Source: an uncultured Erysipelotrichaceae bacterium
GTDB lineage: Bacteria; Bacillota_I; Bacilli_A; RF39; UBA660
Direction of reading: 5' to 3'
Assembly: GCA_902789225.1 (NCBI GenBank)
Contig: CADANC010000001.1
Location: 62,001 to 126,000 of the forward strand
DNA length: 64,000 nucleotides
In this document: positions 16,526-24,376 of the stretch, piece by piece
Layout: the number at the start of each line of letters is the position of its first letter
How positions within the stretch are numbered: position 1 is the first letter of the stretch
Position numbers and translations under genes: made by a program
Notes under the pieces: model-generated
What the model saw: only the letters and a program-made list of their open reading frames with translations
Database searches by the model: none
What the model was told of the DNA's origin: nothing

Positions 16526-17142
16526 TATAAAATCTCCTTTATCTTCTTTAATTGTTTTATTCCACCTTTATTATCATTTTTTCTATTTACGTATATTGCA
16601 TCCATTCCAATACTTAAAGGTCCTACATAATCTTTATAATAACTATCACCTATCATAATACATTCATCTATACTAAATTCACCAATACAACCTAAGAATG
16701 CATCTCTATTAGGCTTAAGAACAAAATCTCCTCCACGTATATCATCAAAATAACCAGATAACCCAAATTCATTTACTCTTCTTACCTGAGCTTCTGTAAA
16801 CCAATTAGAACAAATAACCATACTACAATTTCTATGTTTTAGATATTCTAAAGTTTCAATAGTATCAGGAAATAATTTAGAATCATAATCATCTCCAAGA
16901 TTAATCCATTCTCTAATTAATTTTTCAGTAAAGTTAATATTATATTTGTATCTAGCAAACTCAACAAATTGATTAATATCATATCTATAAAAAGTTTCTT
17001 CATAATCAAGTAATATTTCATTAACATCTAATCTATTAAACTCTTCTTCTGATAAATTACTTCTAAATAAATCACCTTCATGAGTATATTTACTATCTAT
17101 TAATGTTCCATCAAAATCAAACAATACTCTTTTCTTTTTTAT
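16525..17142 (-). CDS. HAD-superfamily phosphatase, probably AUA-initiated, in the Phe T-box operon
   Basis: The protein carries HAD motif I (LFDFDGTLIDS), motif II (VICSN), and motifs III/IV (KPNRDAF...IGDSYYKD). These are the hallmarks of aspartate-nucleophile phosphatases of about 200 residues; the substrate is unknown. The only in-frame standard start is a TTG at 17122-17124, which would leave just one residue before the DFDGT strand and lacks a spaced Shine-Dalgarno. Six codons upstream an ATA at 17140-17142 sits seven bases after GGGGG and yields IKKKRVLFDFDGT, the usual N-terminus of the family. I therefore give the AUA start. The gene lies between the T-box and pheS. Confidence 0.8.
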   Translation of the reverse strand: MKKKRVLFDFDGTLIDSKYTHEGDLFRSNLSEEEFNRLDVNEILLDYEETFYRYDINQFVEFARYKYNINFTEKLIREWINLGDDYDSKLFPDTIETLEYLKHRNCSMVICSNWFTEAQVRRVNEFGLSGYFDDIRGGDFVLKPNRDAFLGCIGEFSIDECIMIGDSYYKDYVGPLSIGMDAIYVNRKNDNKGGIKQLKKIKEIL

Positions 17143-17151
17143 AATTACACC

Positions 17152-17364
17152 CCCTACAAAAAAAAAGACTATAATTTAAGGGCGCAAAAGCGTGGTACCA
17201 CCTTAATTTATAGTCGTTTACTATACACTCTAATTCTTAACGCGAATAACGCTTACTATTAATAAGAACTCCTAAGGCGAATTCAAAAACTTACTTAATC
17301 TATTTTCACCAACCATAGACTCTCTAATAAGCTACATTTTCTACTACTCCTTAATCAAAGTCGA
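17152..17364 (-). promoter_or_regulatory. T-box leader, phenylalanine type
   Basis: Read on the minus strand, the leader shows the stem I motifs AGAGAG and GGTTGGTGAAAA. A UUC triplet (17279-17281) sits in the position of the specifier codon. The T-box bulge sequence AAGGTGGTACCACG follows (about 17190-17205). A terminator with arms GACTATAA.../...TTATAGTC and nine T residues ends it at about 17152. Uncharged tRNA-Phe should stabilise the antiterminator and allow transcription of the HAD-pheS-pheT operon. Confidence 0.93.
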
Positions 17365-17371
17365 TATATGT

Positions 17372-17399
17372 ATTTTATCACAAATATTAAATAATACAA
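17372..17399 (-). promoter_or_regulatory. Promoter of the Phe T-box operon
   Basis: TTGTAT (17394-17399) and TAAAAT (17372-17377) with a 16-bp spacer; it predicts a start near 17364, right before the T-box stem I. Confidence 0.6.
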
Positions 17400-17404
17400 G
17401 GATT

Positions 17405-17947
17405 TTATACTGTTCTTAACTCTTCTTCCTTCTTCTTTAATTCTTCTTCAATCTTTTTATTATATTCATTAACTTGATCTTGTAATTGTTTTTCTAATCT
17501 ATCTTGTTCATCTTCATTTTCTGCTTCTTCTTTAATATCATCCATAGCATTTTTTCTAATATTTCTAATAGCAATCTTTTCTTCTTCAGCTAATTTCTTA
17601 ACTTGTTTAACTAATTCTTCTCTTCTTTCTTCAGTTAATTGTGGAATAACTATTCTAATAGTTTCTCCATCATTAGAAGGATTATATCCTAAATTAGCAG
17701 CAACAATAGCTTTTTCAATATCACCTAAAGAATGCTTATCAAAAGGTTTAATTTGTAAAATTCTAGCTTCAGGAACAGTAATAGTTGCTAAACTCTTTAA
17801 AGGAGTTGGAGTACCATAATACTCAACCATTACACCATCAAGACTTGAAGGATTAGCTCTACCAGCTCTAACAGTAGCAAACCTATGATTTAATGTTTCA
17901 ATAGTTTTATCCATATCTTTCTTACTATTTTCTAATATTTGACTCAT
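17405..17947 (-). CDS. frr: Ribosome recycling factor
   Basis: RRF splits post-termination ribosomes with EF-G. The 180-residue protein is close to family length and shows TVRAGRANPSSLDGVMVEYYG, TITVPEARILQIKPFD and the C-terminal helix RRNA-binding run RREELVKQVKKLAEEEKIAIRNIRK split over the domain. No clear terminator separates it from the Phe T-box promoter, which begins within a few bases of the stop. pyrH, the usual neighbour between tsf and frr, is absent; a lipoprotein gene takes its place. Confidence 0.96.
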   Translation of the reverse strand: MSQILENSKKDMDKTIETLNHRFATVRAGRANPSSLDGVMVEYYGTPTPLKSLATITVPEARILQIKPFDKHSLGDIEKAIVAANLGYNPSNDGETIRIVIPQLTEERREELVKQVKKLAEEEKIAIRNIRKNAMDDIKEEAENEDEQDRLEKQLQDQVNEYNKKIEEELKKKEEELRTV

Positions 17948-17993
17948 AATTACACCTCACCATAATTATATAATAAAAATTATTAATTTTAAA

Positions 17994-18018
17994 TAAAAAA
18001 GTGCATTAAGCACTTTTA
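17994..18018 (-). terminator. Terminator of the tsf-lipoprotein unit
   Basis: AAAAGTGC (17997-18004) / GCACTTTT (18010-18017) followed by T residues on the minus strand, including the stop at 18006. Confidence 0.85.
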
Positions 18019-18557
18019 TAATCTTCAATCATCTTTTTCAATTCTTTTATTAATTTCTTTTTTGCTTTTTCTTCTAATAAATCATCCATATCATATTTAG
18101 AATCAATATAAGTATGACCAATAATTTTACCATTTTTAACAAATATTAAATTAGGTATATCTAAATACACATTAGAATCATTATCTTCAGGTAAATAATC
18201 TTCTAAAATAGTAATAATTTCTTTATAATTTTTAGTATTATTTTCTTTAATATTACTAGGATTATAATAATAAATTTCATTTAATTCACTAGAGTTTAAT
18301 GTATCAAGTATTAACTCAGTATAATAAAGACTCTTCTCATCATCACTATCAGCAAAGTAAACAATACCTGTACCATCACTTAATAAATCAATTACATCAT
18401 GTACTCTAGCATATTTAAATGGATTTTTCTTAGAAACATTATATTCAACTGAAAATTTCTCATTATCATCCATTCTACTTTTATTACTTACTTTAATAGA
18501 AGAACAACCTGTAATAATTATTAAACTAATAAATAAAAGAATTAATAGTTTTTTCAT
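18006..18557 (-). CDS. Thioredoxin-fold lipoprotein lacking the CxxC pair
   Basis: The 183-residue protein starts with a lipoprotein signal (MKKLLILLFISLIIITGCSS) with Cys18 as the lipidation site. The mature part resembles a thioredoxin fold: GIVYFADSDDEKS where redox members have the CxxC loop, a helix, and DIPNLIFVKNGKIIG, which matches the cis-Pro strand and KDGK turn of thioredoxins. Both active-site cysteines are missing, so a redox reaction is unlikely and a binding or scaffold role is more probable. It starts eight bases after tsf and is likely co-transcribed. Confidence 0.75.
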   Translation of the reverse strand: MKKLLILLFISLIIITGCSSIKVSNKSRMDDNEKFSVEYNVSKKNPFKYARVHDVIDLLSDGTGIVYFADSDDEKSLYYTELILDTLNSSELNEIYYYNPSNIKENNTKNYKEIITILEDYLPEDNDSNVYLDIPNLIFVKNGKIIGHTYIDSKYDMDDLLEEKAKKKLIKELKKMIEDYKSA

Positions 18558-18565
18558 AAAAACTC

Positions 18566-19453
18566 CTATGCGTTTTGAATTTGACTCATTACTTCACTAG
18601 CAAAATCTTCTTGTCTCTTTTCAATTCCTTCTCCAACAGCATATCTGCAAGCTTTAACAATAGTTGCTTTATTACTTTCTAAATATTTTTCAATAGTTAA
18701 AGATGAATCTTTAATAAATTCTTGTTCAACTAAGCAAACTTCTTTATAGAATTTATTTAATTTACCAACAGCCATTTTTTCAATAACATCTTCTGGCTTC
18801 TTAGCATTCTTTTCATCATTTTTAATTTGTTCTTTAATAACTTCTTTTTCTCTTTCAACCATTTCTTCAGGAATATCTTCACGAGTTACTCCTACAGGTG
18901 ACATAGCTGCATCTTGCATAGCAACATCTTTAGCAACTTCATCATTTCCACCGTTTAAAACAACTAAACTAGCAATTTTTCCACCTAAATGTAGATAACT
19001 ACCAAAAATTTCATCATCATTCTTTTCAACAACTTCAAATCTTCTAAAAGATAATTTTTCTCCAATTTTAGCAGTTAAACTAATAATTCTTTCACTAACT
19101 GTTTCTCCACCTAGATCTAATGCATTAGCTTCATCCATATCTTTTGGATTATTCTTTAATAATGCTTCTGCTAATTCATCAATAAATCCTGTGAAATTTT
19201 CATTACTTGCAACAAAATCTGTTTCACAGTTAACTTCTAATATAACAGCTTTATTTCCATCAACTTTAACAGTTGCTAAACCCTCAGCAGCAATTCTAGA
19301 AGCTTTCTTTTCAGCTTTAGCAATTCCTTTTTCTCTTAGCCAGTCAATAGCTTTTTCCATATCTCCGTCTACTTCAGTAAGTGCTTTCTTACAATCCATC
19401 ATACCAGCACCAGTTTTTTCTCTTAATTCTTTAACATCACTTGCTTTAATCAT
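18566..19453 (-). CDS. tsf: Elongation factor Ts
   Basis: EF-Ts is the nucleotide exchange factor for EF-Tu. The 295-residue product has the N-terminal UBA-like domain with VKELREKTGAGMMDCKKAL, the TDFVASNENF signature (VNCETDFVAS), and the core dimerisation subdomains. The length is normal. It follows rpsB on the same strand after about 75 bp that contain a weak hairpin without a good T-run, which may set tsf expression below rpsB. Confidence 0.97.
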   Translation of the reverse strand: MIKASDVKELREKTGAGMMDCKKALTEVDGDMEKAIDWLREKGIAKAEKKASRIAAEGLATVKVDGNKAVILEVNCETDFVASNENFTGFIDELAEALLKNNPKDMDEANALDLGGETVSERIISLTAKIGEKLSFRRFEVVEKNDDEIFGSYLHLGGKIASLVVLNGGNDEVAKDVAMQDAAMSPVGVTREDIPEEMVEREKEVIKEQIKNDEKNAKKPEDVIEKMAVGKLNKFYKEVCLVEQEFIKDSSLTIEKYLESNKATIVKACRYAVGEGIEKRQEDFASEVMSQIQNA

Positions 19454-19494
19454 TTTTTAATCTCCTTCTACACATAATATTATATAAAAAATTA

Positions 19495-19522
19495 ATAATA
19501 AAAGGAAGATATAAATCTTCCT
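19495..19522 (-). terminator. Weak terminator/attenuator between rpsB and tsf
   Basis: Perfect stem AGGAAGAT (19503-19510) / ATCTTCCT (19515-19522), followed only by TTTATTATT on the minus strand. The short U-tract suggests partial termination. Confidence 0.5.
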
Positions 19523-19527
19523 AATAA

Positions 19528-20514
19528 TTACTTACTTAAGGCTTCGATTAATTCAACCTTTTTCATAGTTGAATAACCTTTAACTCCAGCTTCTTTAGCT
19601 CTAGCTTTTAAATCAGCTAATGTTACTTTAGAAAGATCTTCTGTTTCTTCAGTTTCTTCCTTTTCTTCTTTTACTTCAACTTCTTCTTTTTCTTCATTAA
19701 CTTCTTTTTCAACTTTTTTAGCTTTAGGAGCTTTCTTTTCTTCTTTATTAGGAGTATTTTCACTCTTAACATTTTCTTCTACTTCTTCTTGATCTTTAGA
19801 TTTTTCATCTTCAGAAATATAATCAATTACTTCATTACCATTAACTTCTGCAATAGCATTAGTTAAAACTCCAAATAATAATTTAACACTTCTAATAGCA
19901 TCATCATTACCAGGAATAACATAATCTACCATATCAGGATCACAGTTAGTATCTACAATACCAAATACAGGAATTCCTAATATTCTAGCTTCTTTAATTG
20001 CATTTTCTTCTTTCTTAGGATCAACAATAACTAAAGCTTGAGGTAATTTAGTCATATTACGAATACCACTTAAATTATTAACTAATTTAGCATATTCTTT
20101 TCTAATCTTAATTACTTCTTTTTTAGGTAATGCTTCAAAAGTTCCATCTTCTTCTTGTTTTTCAATTTCTTCCATTCTAGTAACTCTAGATCTAATTGTT
20201 CTAAAGTTAGTTAATGTACCACCAAGCCATCTTGTATTAACATAATACATTCCAACTCTTTCAGCACATTCTTTAGCAGCTTCTTGAGCTTGTTTCTTAG
20301 TACCTATAAATAGTACTTGTCCACCATTGCTAGCTATTTCTTTCATTGCTTCATAAGCATCTTCTAAACACTTAACTGCTTTTTGTAAATCGATAATATA
20401 AATGTCATCCCTAGATGTATAAATATATTGTTTCATCTTAGGATTCCAACGTCTTTTTTGATGTCCAAATTGAACACCAGCTTCTAATAAATAATTCATT
20501 GATACAACACTCAT
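19528..20514 (-). CDS. rpsB: Small-subunit ribosomal protein S2 with C-terminal Rho_N/SAP-like tail
   Basis: Residues 1-232 are a normal S2: [38 protein letters not shown] and [14 protein letters not shown]. The protein is 328 residues, about 70-80 longer than usual. The extension is a Glu/Lys-rich linker (about 233-293) followed by a 35-residue module, [18 protein letters not shown] then [14 protein letters not shown], which fits the Rho_N/SAP-like helix-extended-helix pattern. A related module ends the neighbouring L20. The tail may contact RNA or DNA. Start is supported by AAAAGGAG. Confidence 0.96.
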   Translation of the reverse strand: MSVVSMNYLLEAGVQFGHQKRRWNPKMKQYIYTSRDDIYIIDLQKAVKCLEDAYEAMKEIASNGGQVLFIGTKKQAQEAAKECAERVGMYYVNTRWLGGTLTNFRTIRSRVTRMEEIEKQEEDGTFEALPKKEVIKIRKEYAKLVNNLSGIRNMTKLPQALVIVDPKKEENAIKEARILGIPVFGIVDTNCDPDMVDYVIPGNDDAIRSVKLLFGVLTNAIAEVNGNEVIDYISEDEKSKDQEEVEENVKSENTPNKEEKKAPKAKKVEKEVNEEKEEVEVKEEKEETEETEDLSKVTLADLKARAKEAGVKGYSTMKKVELIEALSK

Positions 20515-20543
20515 TGTAAAATCTCCTTTTCGTTTTTTCTTCT

Positions 20544-20597
20544 ATTAGTTTCTAACAATTTGTCACCCGTAGGCACTAGGCAAATAAATCCACTAAT
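20544..20597 (-). promoter_or_regulatory. Structured leader upstream of rpsB (candidate r-protein regulatory element)
   Basis: Between rplT and rpsB the RNA can form a two-tier hairpin: outer arms ATTAGT / ACTAAT (20592-20597 and 20544-20549) and inner arms ATTTG / CAAAT (20581-20585 and 20558-20562). These enclose a GC-richer apical region (CCTAGTGCCTACGGG) that stands out from the AT-rich surroundings. There is no T-run, so it is not a terminator. An S2 autoregulatory site is the likeliest role. Confidence 0.5.
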
Positions 20598-20601
20598 ATG
20601 A

Positions 20602-21210
20602 TTATTTTTCTAATGCAGCAACAATATCTGCTTTTTTCATACCAGTTACATCTATATTTTTAGATGCAGCTATTTCTTTTAATTCAGCAACTTTCATTGC
20701 AGAATAATCAACTTTTTCTTCCTTTTTATCTTCTTTAACTTCTTTTTTGTCTTCTTTTACTTCTTTTTTAGTTTCTTTCTTAGCTTCACTCTTAGTAGTT
20801 TTTCCAGAAATAGTAACTTCAGTTGAATCTACTTTAGTTTCTTTAACTTCTTTAAGTTCTAATCCTTTCTTAGCAACTTCTACTAATTTAGTAAATGCTT
20901 TAGGATCAGCGATTGCTAATTCAGATAACATTTTTCTATTAACTTCAACTCCTGATCTAGTTAATCCATTAATAAATTTAGAATAACTAATTTCATTCAT
21001 TCTACAAGCTGCATTGATTCTAGCAATCCATAATTTTCTAAAATCTCTCTTCTTTTGTTTTCTATCTCTATAAGCATATTTTCTAGATGTCATTAATTGT
21101 TCTTTAGCTCTTTTATATAATCTATGCTTACTACCAAAATAACCTTTAGCAGCTTTTAGTACTTTCTTATGACGAGCTTTAGTAACAGCTCCATTCTTTA
21201 CTCTTGCCAT
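20602..21210 (-). CDS. rplT: Large-subunit ribosomal protein L20 with C-terminal Rho_N/SAP-like tail
   Basis: Residues 1-118 are a standard L20 ([49 protein letters not shown]). L20 is an early 50S assembly protein and, in Bacilli, the autoregulator of infC-rpmI-rplT. Here the product is 202 residues. The extra part is a Lys/Glu-rich linker (about 119-165) followed by [18 protein letters not shown] then [14 protein letters not shown], a Rho_N/SAP-like helix pair similar to the S2 tail. No frameshift or stop separates core and tail, and codon use is uniform. Confidence 0.96.
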   Translation of the reverse strand: MARVKNGAVTKARHKKVLKAAKGYFGSKHRLYKRAKEQLMTSRKYAYRDRKQKKRDFRKLWIARINAACRMNEISYSKFINGLTRSGVEVNRKMLSELAIADPKAFTKLVEVAKKGLELKEVKETKVDSTEVTISGKTTKSEAKKETKKEVKEDKKEVKEDKKEEKVDYSAMKVAELKEIAASKNIDVTGMKKADIVAALEK

Positions 21211-21229
21211 TGTATTATTCCTCCTCTAA

Positions 21230-21424
21230 TTATTTTAAGATGTTTTTAAATCTTGATTGATCAGCCTTAGATAAAGTAGATCCTTTTCTAGCCTTTCTAT
21301 TAAATTTACCATTTTTACTACCAGTATTATGACGAGATCCATGAGATCCAATCTTATAATCGTTTTTACGTTTATTTAATACTTTAGCTATACTCTTACG
21401 AGTCTTAATTTTATTTTTTGCCAT
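21230..21424 (-). CDS. rpmI: Large-subunit ribosomal protein L35
   Basis: The 64-residue basic protein shows KTRKSIAKVLNKRKNDY and the C-terminal RKARKGSTLSKADQSR pattern of L35. It lies between infC and rplT with short gaps, the classical infC-rpmI-rplT order. A TAGGAGGAAATT ribosome-binding site precedes the ATG. Confidence 0.95.
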   Translation of the reverse strand: MAKNKIKTRKSIAKVLNKRKNDYKIGSHGSRHNTGSKNGKFNRKARKGSTLSKADQSRFKNILK

Positions 21425-21433
21425 AATTTCCTC

Positions 21434-21964
21434 CTATTTGTCTTTCTTAGGTACAAGCAACATAGTCATTACTCTACCATCTAAATTTGGTTTTTGTTCA
21501 ATATCTGCAATGTCTTCAACACGAGATGCAAATCTCTCTAGAACCTCATTTCCTAATTCAGTATGAGCCATTTGACGACCTTTAAAACGAATAGTTAATT
21601 TTATTCTATCGCCTTTTTCTAAATATTTAGTTGCATTTCTAAGTTTAGTTTCAAAGTCACCAACATCAATAACAGGTGATAATCTAAATTCTTTCAATTC
21701 AGATACATTAGCTTTTTGCTTTCTAATGTTTTCTTTCTCCTTTTTACGTTTTTCATAACGGAACTTATTATAATCCATTACTTTCGCAACAGGTGGATTA
21801 GCATTAGGTGAAATAAGAACTAAATCAAGTGACGCATAACGAGCTAAAGTTAGTGCATCCTCTAAAGGTTTAACTCCCACTTGTTCTCCATTAGGCCCAA
21901 TTACCAATAACTGACTTGCCTGAATTTGATCATTAATCAACATGTTATCCCTATTCTTTGCTAT
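21434..21964 (-). CDS. infC: Translation initiation factor IF-3, probably AUA-initiated
   Basis: IF-3 binds the 30S subunit, blocks premature 50S joining and rejects non-canonical start codons. The core shows LINDQIQ, GPNGEQVG, MDYNKFRYEKRKKEKE and TIRFKGRQMAHTELG. The first standard in-frame ATG (21943) would give MLINDQIQ. However, a full GGAGGTG (21971-21977) lies six bases before an in-frame ATA (21962-21964), giving IAKNRDNMLINDQ, which resembles the longer N-termini of Firmicute IF-3. A rare start codon on infC is the known basis of IF-3 autoregulation (AUU in E. coli and Bacillus). The ATG at 21943, with AGGG before it, remains the alternative. Confidence 0.93.
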   Translation of the reverse strand: MAKNRDNMLINDQIQASQLLVIGPNGEQVGVKPLEDALTLARYASLDLVLISPNANPPVAKVMDYNKFRYEKRKKEKENIRKQKANVSELKEFRLSPVIDVGDFETKLRNATKYLEKGDRIKLTIRFKGRQMAHTELGNEVLERFASRVEDIADIEQKPNLDGRVMTMLLVPKKDK

Positions 21965-21980
21965 AAATAACACCTCCATC

Positions 21981-22131
21981 AAAAAGAAAAAGCAGATATT
22001 ATTCATATCCACTTTAAAAACACAAAATAAAATTAAAATAATTATATAATAATTAATAATTTCATTTGGCTCTTTACCTACTGCTATACGCTTAAGTCAG
22101 GTGGATATAAATCTCTTTCCATTTCTCAACG
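21981..22131 (-). promoter_or_regulatory. L20-type attenuator leader of infC-rpmI-rplT
   Basis: The leader ends in a terminator: GTGGATAT (22005-22012) pairs with ATATCTGC (21992-21999), allowing G-U pairs, followed by TTTTTCTTTTT. About 90 nt upstream a segment ATATCCAC (22101-22108) is exactly complementary to the 5' arm GTGGATAT and can form a competing antiterminator. This is the organisation of the known L20 leader of Bacilli, in which L20 binding promotes termination. Confidence 0.75.
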
Positions 22132-22137
22132 ACTTAT

Positions 22138-22166
22138 ATTTAATCATATTTTATAAATATTGTCAA
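22138..22166 (-). promoter_or_regulatory. Promoter of the infC-rpmI-rplT operon
   Basis: Consensus -35 TTGACA (22161-22166), 17-bp spacer, -10 TTAAAT (22138-22143) preceded by TGA (extended -10). Predicted transcription start near 22131. Confidence 0.75.
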
Positions 22167-22174
22167 CAATTTCA

Positions 22175-22942
22175 CTATTTTTTATTAAAAATACTCTTAA
22201 TTCTTCCTCTTCTTGTTTTAGGATTATTCTTTTTATAAATACTAACTCCATGAACAATTGCCATTTGAGCAAAATCATCAGTTTTTTCAAAACCATGTAA
22301 CATCTTAGATTGAGTAGCTGTATTCATAAAATTATTTACATACTCAAAATGAGGATCATACATTCTACCTAAAACATGTCTATCATCCAAATAACTATTA
22401 TAAGGATTAAATGTTACCATTACTTCTGTACCACGTACATCAATATTTCCTAAGAAATAATCTCTAACATCATCAAGATTTCTTTCATCATACTCAGTTA
22501 AATAAACATAGTCAGGATTTGCTTCTTTTACAGATTCAGGATCAAGAGAATATTTATAACCTATCATATCATCAACTTTGTCAATAGAATCTTCCTTAAC
22601 AAAAGATACAACAGTTTTAACAACATTACCATCTTTATCCATAATATCAGTTTTATGAGAAAGATATTTTTCACCTTCAGCACTAGAAATCATTTGACTT
22701 AAAGCACAAGTTAAATCAGATAAATAAAAGAAGTCTCCCATTTGAATATGATTTTCATAATGATTTAAATCTTTAATCCTATTAACATATTTATCTAATA
22801 TATCAAATTTTCTTTGTTCAAACTCATCAGCTAAAGCTTGTAAATCTGCCTCTAAGTCTCTTTTAGCACTTTCTCTTTGAGCTTCAATTTTACTATCAAC
22901 AATATCTAATTTTAATTCTTCTATATAATTTTCATTAGCCAT
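22175..22942 (-). CDS. Hypothetical cytoplasmic protein with N-terminal coiled coil
   Basis: The 255-residue protein begins with a charged helical stretch (residues about 5-60) likely to form a coiled coil. It continues with an alpha/beta region containing YKYSLDPESVKEANPDYVYL and VRGTEVMVTFNPYNSYLDDRHVLG. It has a basic C-terminus (KTRRGRIKSIFNKK). There is no signal peptide or membrane helix. I recognise no family. The Shine-Dalgarno is a strong TAGGGGG. It sits alone between glyQS and the infC promoter. Confidence 0.7.
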   Translation of the reverse strand: MANENYIEELKLDIVDSKIEAQRESAKRDLEADLQALADEFEQRKFDILDKYVNRIKDLNHYENHIQMGDFFYLSDLTCALSQMISSAEGEKYLSHKTDIMDKDGNVVKTVVSFVKEDSIDKVDDMIGYKYSLDPESVKEANPDYVYLTEYDERNLDDVRDYFLGNIDVRGTEVMVTFNPYNSYLDDRHVLGRMYDPHFEYVNNFMNTATQSKMLHGFEKTDDFAQMAIVHGVSIYKKNNPKTRRGRIKSIFNKK

Positions 22943-22985
22943 ATATTTTCGCCCCCTAAAAACTCTTATATTATAACTTATAGTA

Positions 22986-23025
22986 TTGAAAAAGTAAAGA
23001 AAGAATTAAAAATTAATTCTTTCTT
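22986..23025 (-). terminator. Terminator of glyQS
   Basis: Arms AAGAAAGAATTAA / TTAATTCTTTCTT centred on 23011, including the glyQS stop, then CTTTACTTTTTC on the minus strand. The U-tract is interrupted. Confidence 0.7.
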
Positions 23026-24376
23026 CTATATAATCTTTAACTTCATCTAGTTTTAAAGTAACTTGTTCCATCGTATCTCTATCTCTTAAAGTAACTGTAC
23101 CCTTCTCTAAAGTATCATTGTCGACTGTTAAACACCAAGGTGTACCAATCGCATCACTTCTTCTATATCTTTTACCAATAGATCCAGTTTCATCATAACT
23201 ACACATAAAGTACTTAGATAATTCACTATATATTTCATTAGCTTTTTCACCATGATATTTTTTTGCTAAAGGAAGTATAGCTAATTTATAAGGAGCTAAT
23301 GCAGGAATAAACTTCATAACTTCACGAGTTTCTCCGTTTTCTAATTCTTCTTTACAATAACTATTATCTAAAATAGCTAAAACAGTTCTATCACAACCAT
23401 AAGTTGATTCAATTATATAAGGTATATATTTCTCATTAGTATCAGGATCTAAATATTCTTGTGATACAGTTGAATATTCTTGATGACGGCTTAAATCAAA
23501 GTTAGTTCTATTATGAGTACCATTAACTTCTCCCCATCCAAAACAGAATTTATATTCAATGTCACATGCCTCTTTAGCATAATGAGCTAACTTTTCATGA
23601 TCATGATATCTTAATTTATCTTCAGGAATACCTAAATCCATAAAGTATTGTTTACCATATTCTTTAAAATATTTATATAAATCTGAATCAGTTCCTTCTT
23701 TACAAAATGTTTGATATTCCATTTGTTCAAATTCAATTGTTCTAAAAGTAAAGTTACCAGGAGTAATCTCATTTCTAAAAGCTTTACCAATTTGTCCAAT
23801 ACTAAAAGGTAATTTAGCTCTCATAGTTCTTTGAACATTTAAAAAGTTAACATACTCACCCTGTGCATTTTCAGGTCTTAAATATACTTTATTTTTACCA
23901 TCTTCAGTAACACCTCTATGAGTCTCAAACATTAAATTGAATTGTCTAATATCAGTGAAATCACTCTTACCACATTTTGGACAAGGTACTTTATTTTCTC
24001 TAATATATGCAATCATCTCTTCTTGACTCATACCATCAGCATGAGCATTTTCATCATAATCATCTATTAAATTATCTGCTCTGTAACGCATTTTACAATT
24101 TTTACAATCAACTAAAGGATCAGAAAAACTTCCTACATGACCACTAGCTTCCCAAACTCTAGGATGCATAAGTATAGCAGCATCAACTTCATAAGCATTA
24201 GGTCTCTCTTGAATAAATCTCTTTCTCCAAGAATCTTTAATATTATTTTTAAGTCTTGCTCCTAATGGACCATAATCCCATGTATTAGCAAGTCCTCCAT
24301 ATATTTCACTACCCTGAAATATAAATCCATATTGTTTACAATAATTAACTAAATCTTCCATCTTTAAATTTTCCAT
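23006..24376 (-). CDS. glyQS: Glycyl-tRNA synthetase (alpha2 type)
   Basis: This class II synthetase charges tRNA-Gly as a homodimer. The 456-residue length fits the single-chain bacterial/eukaryotic type rather than the alpha2-beta2 GlyQ/GlyS enzyme. Signatures are FIFQGSEIYGGLANTWDYGP at the N-terminus, GKAFRNEITPGNFTFRTIEF (motif 2), and ESTYGCDRTVLAIL (motif 3). A CKNCKMRYRAD / CPKCGKSDF pair suggests a zinc site. It follows the LOG-family gene with no gap behind a glycine T-box. Confidence 0.97.
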   Translation of the reverse strand: MENLKMEDLVNYCKQYGFIFQGSEIYGGLANTWDYGPLGARLKNNIKDSWRKRFIQERPNAYEVDAAILMHPRVWEASGHVGSFSDPLVDCKNCKMRYRADNLIDDYDENAHADGMSQEEMIAYIRENKVPCPKCGKSDFTDIRQFNLMFETHRGVTEDGKNKVYLRPENAQGEYVNFLNVQRTMRAKLPFSIGQIGKAFRNEITPGNFTFRTIEFEQMEYQTFCKEGTDSDLYKYFKEYGKQYFMDLGIPEDKLRYHDHEKLAHYAKEACDIEYKFCFGWGEVNGTHNRTNFDLSRHQEYSTVSQEYLDPDTNEKYIPYIIESTYGCDRTVLAILDNSYCKEELENGETREVMKFIPALAPYKLAILPLAKKYHGEKANEIYSELSKYFMCSYDETGSIGKRYRRSDAIGTPWCLTVDNDTLEKGTVTLRDRDTMEQVTLKLDEVKDYIEERINF

